From contig JAAENB010000474.1 of assembly GCA_024224995.1 (NCBI GenBank), positions 1 to 14,458 on the forward strand: a stretch of 14,458 nt of DNA. Direction: 5' to 3'. The position numbers and the translations under genes were made by a program. The stretch is from a bacterium. GTDB lineage: Bacteria > Spirochaetota > UBA4802 > UBA5550. The notes under the pieces are model-generated. The model ran no database searches. It was not told the DNA's origin and saw nothing but the letters and a program-made list of their open reading frames with translations. Every line of letters starts with the position of its first letter. The stretch's first letter is position 1. This document shows, one piece after another, positions 1 through 5,691 of the stretch.

Positions 1-9
1 GACAGAATA

Positions 10-52
10 GCCCCAGCGGGGCGACGTGTTGTAGCTCGGGGTTTCAACCCCG
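10..52. repeat. REP-like double hairpin
   Basis: Two perfect small palindromes lie side by side. GCCCC-AGC-GGGGC occupies 10-22 and CGGGGTT-TC-AACCCCG occupies 37-52, separated by a 14-nt linker. This paired G/C-rich hairpin arrangement resembles REP-type intergenic repeats mobilised by RAYT (IS200/IS605-like tyrosine) transposases in many bacteria. No such transposase is visible here, so the family assignment is inference; the hairpins themselves are read directly. Confidence 0.6.
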
Positions 53-90
53 TGAAACAGAGCATGGCCCCGGGATAAAATCTTTCGGAA

Positions 91-123
91 CCGGCCCTAT
101 TTAAAAAGAGTTTCTTGAGAGAG
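91..123 (+). repeat. leader repeat, copy A
   Basis: This 33-nt sequence recurs at 1031-1063 with only two mismatches; the 24 nt at 93-116 are identical. A 20-nt piece (103-122) recurs inverted at 14302-14321. Copies A and B both end in a GAGAG tract just before a start codon (126 and 1072), so the repeat supplies or abuts the ribosome binding site. The TATTTA inside it could act as a -10 element, but no convincing -35 is seen. Confidence 0.7.
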
Positions 124-125
124 CT

Positions 126-743
126 ATGACAAACAACATCACAACAATTTCCCTGAGAGCTGAAAACCGGGTCGTTTCCATGGTGCTTATTCTGCTTCAA
201 AGACGATTCGGTATACAGGCTAAAACAGGATGCTGCATCAGGGAATTTCTCGCGGAAGAGTGCGGTATTGACGAGGGGTATATTATTGAAAAGATTAAAA
301 CCATATTCCTCAATTCAAAACCCGTTGACAATATAGACACCGCCCTCATCAGGAACGGGTCTACCCTGGCATTGTCCGGAGCCATGCCCGGACTTGTTGG
401 GGCATTAATGCGGACCGGAAGCATCTACTCCTCGCTTCGCAGCCCAATAACCTACCGGGAAGAAGATTACAGCAGACCGGTAGAACACACCGGCATGGTA
501 GGATTAAAACTCTTTAACCTGGTTTTACAGGACCTTGGCCCCGGTTTTTTACACCGGGGCATATTTATGCAGACCCCGGACATAAGCAGCTTTCTACAAG
601 ATCAAACAGGTGAATTCTGGTCCGGGTGCCGGGAAATTCTCTATAATAATAGTCCGGTTAAAGCGCAGATCCTGATTGAATCATTGGAGCCTTACGGGGA
701 TCTTAATGAGCAGGTCTTTGTATCGGTAAGAGGGGAGAGGTGA
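126..743 (+). CDS. unrecognised 205-aa protein with MoaD/ThiS-like core
   Basis: I do not recognise this protein as a named family. It has no signal peptide or clear membrane segment and is probably cytoplasmic. Residues 38-92 run parallel to the small MoaD-like protein encoded at 1072: an IRExLxEECGI helix-like stretch, then IFLNSKPVD (60-68), then NGSTLALSGAMPGLVG (77-92), where the neighbour has IIFINNRHA and EGDIIAFFPPVGGG. This suggests a degenerate beta-grasp fold with MPGLVG replacing the PPVGGG tail and a further 113 residues beyond it, so the segment has no free C-terminal diglycine. Two adjacent cysteines lie at 36-37. The start is supported by the GAGAG tract at 119-123. The MoaD-like gene lies 328 bp downstream, beyond a repeat cluster. 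Function unknown; the fold similarity is by eye. Confidence 0.8.
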   Translation: MTNNITTISLRAENRVVSMVLILLQRRFGIQAKTGCCIREFLAEECGIDEGYIIEKIKTIFLNSKPVDNIDTALIRNGSTLALSGAMPGLVGALMRTGSIYSSLRSPITYREEDYSRPVEHTGMVGLKLFNLVLQDLGPGFLHRGIFMQTPDISSFLQDQTGEFWSGCREILYNNSPVKAQILIESLEPYGDLNEQVFVSVRGER

Positions 744-750
744 TCGGTCA

Positions 751-840
751 GAAACTGTGGTGATACCGGGGTCTGTTTTGCGAAGATGCTCCGGGCAAGG
801 CAAGGGTCTGGTTCTGAGAGACGTTGCAGTGCAACGTCTT
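751..840 (+). repeat. approx. 90-bp direct repeat, unit 1
   Basis: The unit begins GAAACTGTGGTGATACC and ends in the palindrome AGACGTTGCA-G-TGCAACGTCT (819-839). It recurs at 934-1019 at roughly 85% identity by eye, with a 4-nt gap near the middle and one base missing at the palindrome centre. A 95-codon reading frame across this region is simply the repeat translated. Together with the hairpins at 881-921 and the second unit, it fills the gap between the two flanking genes. Confidence 0.75.
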
Positions 841-880
841 TACTGGCTGGTTTCAGGCCAGGGCTATGGAGATTCCGGGA

Positions 881-921
881 AGGGTGCGACCCTGCGAGGG
901 TGCGGCCCCCGTCGAACGGGG
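881..921. repeat. two small G/C hairpins between direct repeats
   Basis: AGGGT-GCG-ACCCT spans 881-893 and CCCCGT-CGA-ACGGGG spans 907-921, both perfect. The pair resembles the double-hairpin design at 10-52, though the sequences differ. It lies in the spacer between the two 90-bp direct repeats and is probably part of the same REP-like cluster. Confidence 0.55.
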
Positions 922-933
922 AAAAATACGGAA

Positions 934-1019
934 GAAACTGTGTTGATACCGAGGTCTATTTTACGAAGATGCTCCGGAAAAGGGTTTGGTTCTGAGAGAC
1001 GTTGCATGCAACGTCTCTC
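934..1019 (+). repeat. approx. 86-bp direct repeat, unit 2, with 26-bp palindrome
   Basis: This is the second copy of the unit at 751-840. Its end, 994-1019, is a perfect 26-nt palindrome with arms GAGAGACGTTGCA and TGCAACGTCTCTC and no loop. Palindromes built on GAGACGTTGCATGCAACGTCTC recur, as I remember it, in intergenic DNA of unrelated bacteria, which would suggest a mobile REP/MITE-like family. That part is recollection and not shown by this sequence. Confidence 0.75.
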
Positions 1020-1030
1020 TTCCCGGAAAA

Positions 1031-1063
1031 CAGGCCCTATTTAAAAAGAGTTTCTTAAGAGAG
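1031..1063 (+). repeat. leader repeat, copy B
   Basis: This matches copy A (91-123) at 31 of 33 positions and lies 8 nt upstream of the ATG at 1072. Its GAGAG tail (1059-1065 region) serves as a purine-rich ribosome binding site. The same sequence in front of two neighbouring genes suggests either duplication of a regulatory leader or insertion of a repeat that carries a translation signal. Confidence 0.7.
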
Positions 1064-1071
1064 AGAACACA

Positions 1072-1293
1072 ATGAAAATTACGGTTAAATTATTCGCGAG
1101 TCTTACTAAAGACCGCTTTGAAAAAAAGATCCGGGAATATTCTCCCGGAACCACAGCAGGGTTTATTATAAAAGATATCGGCATAGAAAAAGAAGTTTCT
1201 ATTATTTTTATTAACAATCGTCACGCAGAGACCGGACAGGAATTAGAAGAAGGAGATATAATTGCTTTTTTCCCGCCCGTTGGCGGCGGCTAG
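1072..1293 (+). CDS. MoaD/ThiS-family sulfur-carrier protein
   Basis: This 73-aa protein has the length and fold signature of the ubiquitin-like beta-grasp sulfur carriers: first strand MKITVKLFASL, central strand IIFINNR (44-50), then EEGDIIAFFPPVGGG (60-73+) at the extreme C-terminus. In MoaD and ThiS the terminal diglycine is adenylated and thiocarboxylated to donate sulfur to molybdopterin or thiazole. Here it ends in three glycines immediately before the stop. Variants with PPVGGG also occur beside tungsten/molybdenum aldehyde oxidoreductases, so a role in metal-pterin cofactor assembly is more likely than thiamine, but no partner enzyme (MoaE, MoeB, ThiF) is in the window. It follows leader repeat B, and its TAG lies 3 bp from the stop of the convergent gene. 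Confidence 0.85.
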   Translation: MKITVKLFASLTKDRFEKKIREYSPGTTAGFIIKDIGIEKEVSIIFINNRHAETGQELEEGDIIAFFPPVGGG

Positions 1294-1296
1294 CCC

Positions 1297-2280
1297 TTAA
1301 TAAGAAACCCCCACACCAATAGTAACGGAAGCAAACCCCATATCATCACCAATTTCAAATATATTATTATATGCCCCGCCAACCCTGATATCAAAATACG
1401 GAGAGATCTCATACCCCAGGAAAAGCCCCGCTCGAAGGATCGGCTCAAAACTGGATTGGGCCAGATCATTCTGTTTCAATTTGCAATACGCGGTCCCAAC
1501 GGAAACCGCAGGCAGGATAAAAACCCCCCGGTAAATATTAATATAATAACCGAAGCCGGCCATAAGAGGAATAATCACAGCATATTCCGTAGTATCTTTG
1601 CCGGGAAAACGGTTATACCCCGACTCAAAAGCTAAATACAAATTTTTGATAAACAGGTTTCTTACTCCCGCCTGCATTGCCAGGGTATAATTACTCTCAA
1701 CTATTTTCGTAAAATTAGAAACAGGTAAGGAATAACCGCCGGAAACCGTTACATGGAGCCGGTTAAATTTATCCCTCGCGAGAATAACCGGTTTTCCCGG
1801 AACCATTTCATTTATTGCCGCGCCCAGGGTCTTTCCAATGGAAACAGCAGTTTCCGAAACCTGGTCTCCCGCGTCATACTCCCCGGATTCTTCGTAAACA
1901 ACCTGCCCCAGCATCACATCAATGACCCTCACCGAAACAACAAGACTTCCTTCATTGACGATAGAACCGGCAACAATATAATCAGCAGAAACCAGCTCCC
2001 CTATTTGCACGGCACAGCTGGTATTGGCACAGGCAGCCAGTTCCGGTTTTTTTTCTTTTATAATTGCCAGAACCATTTTCCTTTCCAGAAGATCGTGCCG
2101 CCCGCCCCGGTAAAGAGCCAGCTCAATTTTATTCCTGGCAATATTCGCGAATGATTCAAGGGCCTTGACAGTAGTAAAATCAAGTATCGCGATACGTTTT
2201 CGAGGAGCGCCTTTTAATTGGGAAATCCCGGCGAAGGATATAATCAGCGCCAGCCATAATACTGTAGTTAATTTTTTCAT
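1297..2280 (-). CDS. CsgG/LpoB-like N-domain fused to outer-membrane beta-barrel
   Basis: The start at 2280 is preferred because it opens a classic signal peptide (MKKLTTVLWLALIISFAG, cleavage near residue 25); a start 63 nt upstream would put 21 unlikely residues before it. Residues 28-157 form an alpha/beta domain with KRIAILDF, ALYRGGRHDLLERK and the C-x4-C-AVQIGELVSADYIVAGSI stretch (84-107) typical of CsgG/LpoB/TolB-N-like envelope proteins. Residues 174-327 are alternating hydrophobic strands (YSLPVSNF, NLYLAFESGYN, AVIIPLMAGFGYYI, GLFLGYEIS, FASVTIGVGVSY) ending in an aromatic residue, as in an eight-strand-type outer-membrane barrel. The protein should be exported, with barrel in the outer membrane and N-domain in the periplasm. 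The specific role is unknown. It is convergent with the MoaD-like gene and appears monocistronic. Confidence 0.8.
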   Translation of the reverse strand: MKKLTTVLWLALIISFAGISQLKGAPRKRIAILDFTTVKALESFANIARNKIELALYRGGRHDLLERKMVLAIIKEKKPELAACANTSCAVQIGELVSADYIVAGSIVNEGSLVVSVRVIDVMLGQVVYEESGEYDAGDQVSETAVSIGKTLGAAINEMVPGKPVILARDKFNRLHVTVSGGYSLPVSNFTKIVESNYTLAMQAGVRNLFIKNLYLAFESGYNRFPGKDTTEYAVIIPLMAGFGYYINIYRGVFILPAVSVGTAYCKLKQNDLAQSSFEPILRAGLFLGYEISPYFDIRVGGAYNNIFEIGDDMGFASVTIGVGVSY

Positions 2281-2323
2281 TATATAGAACCCTGGGGGAG
2301 TGTATGTTAAGTCATATATATGC

Positions 2324-2351
2324 AATATACAAAAATATCTCATTTTTACAA
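2324..2351 (-). promoter_or_regulatory. possible promoter for the 1297-2280 gene
   Basis: On the minus strand TTGTAA (2346-2351) and TATATT (2324-2329) are separated by 16 bp, matching the sigma-70 consensus at 4 and 5 of 6 positions. Transcription would start near 2317, leaving a leader of about 37 nt before the ATG at 2280. The surroundings are very AT-rich, so chance matches are likely. Confidence 0.4.
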
Positions 2352-2459
2352 GACAAAATTGTCCCCAAACTTTTTTATTTATATTATTTACAAATTGGAC
2401 CCTGCTTTCATTTTGTTTAAAGAATCTTATTATGTGCCGGGTGCACAGCTTCTTTGTAA

Positions 2460-2678
2460 AACGGAAGAAAATGGCTGTTGTTCAAATCCGGCAAAACAGG
2501 AACAAATCTTACCGGAGTGTGGACAGACCCCTCCTGGGGAAAAGCCGTATTAATCCAGGAAGGGAACAGGCTCTCGGGAACACTGGGAGATTATTATAGA
2601 AAAATCACCTATCATGGCAAAGTAAAGGGATATGGCATCAGTCTCAGCAGAGAGAACAAGCCCGCCGCTCTGTTTTAG
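2460..2678 (+). pseudogene. possible remnant of a small beta-rich domain gene
   Basis: The 420-bp gap between the two minus-strand genes holds an open frame from 2460 to the TAG at 2676-2678. The segment NLTGVWTDPSWGKAVL followed by QEGNRLSGTLGDY and GKVKGYGISL resembles the short LTGxWxxxWGxxxLxQxGNxVxGTY beta-rich domain found in secreted or lipoprotein-like proteins. The only start in frame is TTG (2478), there is no signal peptide, and other frames just upstream (2320-2553) stay open with cysteine-rich sequence. A decayed or frameshifted gene explains this better than an intact one. Nothing else convincing is seen in 2281-2701 apart from the flanking promoter and hairpin. Confidence 0.35.
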
Positions 2679-2690
2679 AGTCGAGCGGGC
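2660..2690. terminator. hairpin, probable weak bidirectional terminator
   Basis: GCCCGC (2660-2665) pairs with GCGGGC (2685-2690), and inside it CTCT pairs with AGAG around a GTTTT loop. It lies 11 nt beyond the stop of the minus-strand gene ending at 2702 and overlaps the TAG of the plus-strand remnant. There is no strong T tract on either side, so termination is a guess. Confidence 0.45.
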
Positions 2691-2701
2691 ATAATGAAAG
2701 A

Positions 2702-4642
2702 TCATGTTTTTTCAAGAACCTCAAAGAAGTTATCATTTAAACCAATCCTGCCGCCATCAGGAGAGAGAAGAATAAATTGCTTTTTCCCTGGTGTTTCAAA
2801 CTCCGGAATTGTTAGCTCCAGCGAATTAGCATCAATAAACCTGGTATCCATAAGACGGTTTTCAAAGAGCGCCTTTGTATTATCCTTAAACCCATTCCCA
2901 ATAATCGTGACCGTAATATTTTTCTGATCCGCCAGAACAAAGGCCGGATCAATATGCTGTACAGCTATTGAATCCTTCACAAACTTGCCGCCCAGGTATC
3001 CGCCCTGGCTTATGCCCATAAGAGAGAGAAGCGACGCCGGGATATCGGGCAGGCCGTTTCTAATAACGTCGGCACCTGTCAGAATATACAGGTAAACAAT
3101 GATAGTAATAATAGTAAATAAAAAAAGCTGCATCCTGGGGAGGCTTATCTCTCCATTCTCAGAGATGAGGTCGCTCAAACGGGACTGAGTCTTATGCGGA
3201 TCATTTTTCGGTTGTTTAAAACCGATTCCCTTAGCAGTCACAAGACCGCCATAGCTGATTCCCATTAAAACCAGGAGAGAAGTATTAAAAGCCGGGATTT
3301 TGCTGAATCCCAGGATTAGCCCCGTACCAATAACCTGGTAAAAATAACAGCCGCAGAGCAGAATAGTCCAGGCAAAGGCCTGGCATTTGGAAAGACTATA
3401 TGTATTCGTGCTGGTGTCCTTGAACAGGGTTACCAGGAATTCAAACTTTTTTGCCATAAGAAAAATAATAAGAAGGAAAAAAAGCATAAGCAGCACGCTC
3501 ATCGCAGCTGCCTTGATACGCCAATTATCTTTGACAACGGCCAGGGGAAAACGGTTGGAATGACGGCCGTGGAGGTTAATATATATGTGTAATTTTTTTG
3601 AAAATATTCTTTTTTTCATCTTGCCCAGCAATCCCGGCGGAATAGTAAACTTTAATTCCTGCGTTTTATCACTCTTGTTGGCAAGATAAAAAGGATCTGC
3701 CAGGTAAAGCAGCTTGAATTTATAAGGATTATTTTGCTCGGTCTCAGTATCTTCAAAATTAATAACAATATTATCAATATTATTACCAAAATTATGACCC
3801 ACTACGGTAATGGAATCGCCCTGAATTCCTCCATCAGGAATAACATCTTCAATTAAGGGTTGTTCATTAGGACCGGATTTTTTTTTCAGCTTGGTCTCAC
3901 GGGCAGGTATTCTTAATTGTACCGCACGGCTCTCAATAAAAGTAGAAACATCTTTAACCGGAAACTTAACCGAAACTTCTACCAGGGAAACTTCTTCCTT
4001 ATTTATTTCCTTACTTAATTCTATAGAAAAACGAATCATTCCATCCTTTAGTATAGTTAAACCTTCTTTTTTGATTATTGATTCTTCTCCATAAGTCTTT
4101 TGTTTATCAACAGTGATAAAGACTTTCAGGTTTTTCTCAAACAGTATTTGCAGCGTCTTCTTATCAATATTCTTTTTATATTCTTCCAGTTCATCGGCAA
4201 GCTGCTTTTTATTCAATTCAAACTCGTTCTTCTTTTTATCAAGATCATTTTTGCATTCTTCCAGCTCAACTTTAAGCTTTTCTTCCGGTTTAACCTTAAG
4301 CAGCTCCTCCTTCGATTTAATCCCTTTCTCCTTTTTTTCAATATTCTTTTTCCACACTTCTGTCCTTTCTTCCATTAATTTACTTTTTTCATCAATCAGC
4401 TTATCCTTAATCTTCCTTCTCGCTGCTTCCAGTTTGTCGAGCTCCACTTTTAAATCCGCTTTTACGAATACCAATAATTCAACTTTATCCTTCTCAAGTT
4501 TTGAAATTGAGATCTCTTTTACCTCCAGCCTGTCTTCCAGCAAAACCCTCTTCCGCGAATCAGAATCACTTATGGAACAGGCCTGGCATCCCAGGATCAG
4601 GATAATAACAGGGATCCATCGTTTAAGTTTATCAATAAGCAT
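2702..4642 (-). CDS. coiled-coil / IPT / multi-TM protein with duplicated membrane module
   Basis: This 646-aa protein starts at ATG 4642 with a good AGGGGG ribosome site 8 nt upstream. Order of parts: N-terminal hydrophobic segment with a possible lipobox (ILGC, Cys19); a long charged coiled coil, about 31-170, very rich in Lys/Glu; a linking beta region, 170-250; a first IPT/TIG-like domain, about 262-370 (DVIPDGGIQGDSITVVGHNF); TM helix 377-397; membrane module A, 415-472; membrane module B, 499-553; and a C-terminal IPT/TIG-like domain, 562-643 (IDPAFVLADQKNITVTIIGNGF). Modules A and B are related: SL-[SP]-[KR]-x-Q-x-F, then TI, and SLLxLMGISxGG at 455-466 and 537-548. It is an envelope protein with a large exported part. 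I know of no function for this architecture. It stands alone on this strand, divergent from the GntR gene. Confidence 0.85.
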   Translation of the reverse strand: MLIDKLKRWIPVIILILGCQACSISDSDSRKRVLLEDRLEVKEISISKLEKDKVELLVFVKADLKVELDKLEAARRKIKDKLIDEKSKLMEERTEVWKKNIEKKEKGIKSKEELLKVKPEEKLKVELEECKNDLDKKKNEFELNKKQLADELEEYKKNIDKKTLQILFEKNLKVFITVDKQKTYGEESIIKKEGLTILKDGMIRFSIELSKEINKEEVSLVEVSVKFPVKDVSTFIESRAVQLRIPARETKLKKKSGPNEQPLIEDVIPDGGIQGDSITVVGHNFGNNIDNIVINFEDTETEQNNPYKFKLLYLADPFYLANKSDKTQELKFTIPPGLLGKMKKRIFSKKLHIYINLHGRHSNRFPLAVVKDNWRIKAAAMSVLLMLFFLLIIFLMAKKFEFLVTLFKDTSTNTYSLSKCQAFAWTILLCGCYFYQVIGTGLILGFSKIPAFNTSLLVLMGISYGGLVTAKGIGFKQPKNDPHKTQSRLSDLISENGEISLPRMQLFLFTIITIIVYLYILTGADVIRNGLPDIPASLLSLMGISQGGYLGGKFVKDSIAVQHIDPAFVLADQKNITVTIIGNGFKDNTKALFENRLMDTRFIDANSLELTIPEFETPGKKQFILLSPDGGRIGLNDNFFEVLEKT

Positions 4643-4666
4643 AATTATTCCCCCTTGAAGTCCCTT

Positions 4667-4694
4667 ATGTTAACTATAAAAGAGCATTTGTCAA
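4667..4694 (-). promoter_or_regulatory. promoter for the 2702-4642 gene
   Basis: On the minus strand a perfect TTGACA (4689-4694) is followed after 16 bp by TAACAT (4667-4672, 4 of 6). Transcription would start near 4660, giving a leader of about 18 nt that contains the AGGGGG ribosome site. The perfect -35 and short fitting leader make this fairly convincing. Confidence 0.55.
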
Positions 4695-4709
4695 TAAAAT
4701 TCTCTCAGT

Positions 4710-4764
4710 GGAAATAAATTTACCTCAGAGCTCTTTAAAAGAGCTCTGAGGTAAATTTATTTCC
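4710..4764. repeat. 55-bp perfect palindrome
   Basis: Two perfect 27-nt arms meet around a single centre base at 4737. The left arm starts GGAAATAAATTTACC and the palindrome centre is CTCTTT-A-AAAGAG. It lies 15 bp upstream of the -35 of the minus-strand promoter and 36 bp upstream of the -35 of the plus-strand promoter, so neither mapped promoter would transcribe it. A smaller inverted repeat (AAAAGTG...CACTTTT, 4766-4787) follows directly. Confidence 0.9.
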
Positions 4765-4800
4765 TAAAAGTGATTTTTTCCACTTTTCCGGATTAATAAC

Positions 4801-4829
4801 TTGACGATGGGTCTCAAAATCAGTACATT
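4801..4829 (+). promoter_or_regulatory. promoter of the GntR regulator gene
   Basis: TTGACG (4801-4806, 5 of 6) and TACATT (4824-4829, 4 of 6) are separated by exactly 17 bp. Transcription would begin near 4836, about 43 nt upstream of the ATG at 4879, and therefore inside the operator-like site at 4835-4845. Confidence 0.6.
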
Positions 4830-4834
4830 GTAAT

Positions 4835-4869
4835 TGGTTGGACCACCGGATCACTAGACTGGTGAACCA
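4835..4869. promoter_or_regulatory. FadR-type operator pair upstream of the GntR gene
   Basis: TGGTTGGACCA at 4835-4845 is a perfect TGGT-N3-ACCA dyad and fits the FadR-subfamily operator pattern TGGTNNGACCA exactly. A second dyad, TGGT-GA-ACCA (4860-4869), has a 2-bp spacer and overlaps the only purine-rich candidate ribosome site before the ATG. The first sits on the predicted transcription start, as expected for autorepression by the FadR-family protein encoded just downstream. Binding is inferred. Confidence 0.6.
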
Positions 4870-4878
4870 TTAAAAGCT

Positions 4879-5604
4879 ATGACAAAGAAAATAAAAGAAA
4901 CAGTAAAACTGCTAAACCCCGTAAGCAAGAACAGGCTTCACGAAGAGATTGTTACCCAGATCCAGAAAAAGATCATTAATGGGGAACTGAAAATCGGTGA
5001 AAAACTTCCTCCGGAACGGGATCTTGCGGAAAACCTCAATGTAAACAGGGCTACAGTACGGGAAGCGCTCAAAAAACTGGAGATACTTGGTCTTATAGAG
5101 ATCCATCATGGCGACGGCATTTACATCAAAGATTATCTCGAAAGCGGGAACCTGGAACTCTTAAAGGCTCTCATTTACATGGACAATGAGTTAAATGTTG
5201 ATATTCTTAAAAATCTCCTGGATATTCGTAAAATCCTGGTCCCCCGGATGGCGTACCAGGCAGCTCTTAATATAACAGAAAAACAACTCAAAGAACTTGA
5301 AGAGACTATTAACCGGAAAGATATTCCCATGCTGGAACAGGATCTTGCCGTTCATCACATTATTGGCCGGGCCAGTAATAACATCTTATATATTTTTATT
5401 CTCAATTTCTTTAACCAGATGTTTGAAGAGCAAGGCGGTTCTCTCTATTTCGACAATGAAGAAAATATCGCGCGTTCGGAAAAATTTCACCGTGATATAT
5501 ATACGGCGCTAAAAGAAAAAGATTGCGAGAACGCGAAAAAAATAACAACCGGGGTGCTTGAATATACCGAGCTGCGCATATACAAGACCCTCTCTATTAC
5601 TTAA
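4879..5604 (+). CDS. GntR-family regulator, FadR subfamily (FCD domain)
   Basis: This is a 241-aa one-component repressor or activator. Residues 17-84 are the GntR winged helix: HEEIVTQIQKKIINGEL, GEKLPPERDLAENL, NRATVREALKKLEILGLI and the wing HHGDGIYI. Residues about 105-235 are an all-helical FCD effector domain with DIRKILVPRMA, D155-x3-H159 in DLAVHHIIGRASNN, and H204 in KFHRDIYTALKEKD. FCD domains usually bind a metal through one Asp and three His; here the last helix reads GVLEYTEL where a His is expected, so the site may be incomplete or altered. Effectors in this family are typically acyl-CoAs or small organic acids. It has its own promoter and operator-like sites. The two flavoenzyme genes follow after three hairpins and are the likeliest targets. 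No strong ribosome site precedes the ATG. Confidence 0.92.
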   Translation: MTKKIKETVKLLNPVSKNRLHEEIVTQIQKKIINGELKIGEKLPPERDLAENLNVNRATVREALKKLEILGLIEIHHGDGIYIKDYLESGNLELLKALIYMDNELNVDILKNLLDIRKILVPRMAYQAALNITEKQLKELEETINRKDIPMLEQDLAVHHIIGRASNNILYIFILNFFNQMFEEQGGSLYFDNEENIARSEKFHRDIYTALKEKDCENAKKITTGVLEYTELRIYKTLSIT

Positions 5605-5615
5605 TTATGAATAAT

Positions 5616-5655
5616 AAGAGAGGAGGAGCACCTCGCCAGGTGCTCCTTCCCTCTT
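5616..5655 (+). terminator. hairpin after GntR gene, probable terminator
   Basis: A nine-bp perfect core, GGAGCACCT-CGCC-AGGTGCTCC (5625-5646), extends outward with few mismatches to 5616-5655. It begins 12 nt after the stop of the regulator gene. No long T tract follows, so it may be a less efficient or factor-assisted terminator. Confidence 0.6.
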
Positions 5656-5677
5656 ACCATTCATATTGAGTGGTAAG
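5653..5677. other. second tandem hairpin
   Basis: CTTACCATTC (5653-5662) pairs with GAGTGGTAAG (5668-5677) through nine pairs and one G-T wobble, around the loop ATATT. Its left arm overlaps the end of the preceding hairpin by 3 nt, so the two are mutually exclusive at their edges in RNA. Confidence 0.5.
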
Positions 5678-5691
5678 CTCAACCCTCCAAT

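Noticed and set aside
751..1019. CRISPR-like repeat spacing
   Set aside because: There are only two units of about 90 bp, with a spacer itself made of hairpins; no cas genes are present.
757..1044. 95-codon and overlapping 69-codon open frames
   Set aside because: They lie wholly inside the direct-repeat cluster, repeat the same peptide twice and have no ribosome site; they are translated repeats.
4113..4658. 181-codon plus-strand frame rich in Ser and Phe
   Set aside because: It is the antisense shadow of the Lys/Glu-rich coiled coil of the 2702-4642 gene and has no protein-like pattern.
4710..4764. Terminator reading of the 55-bp palindrome
   Set aside because: Both flanking genes point away from it and both predicted promoters lie outside it, so no mapped transcript should pass through.
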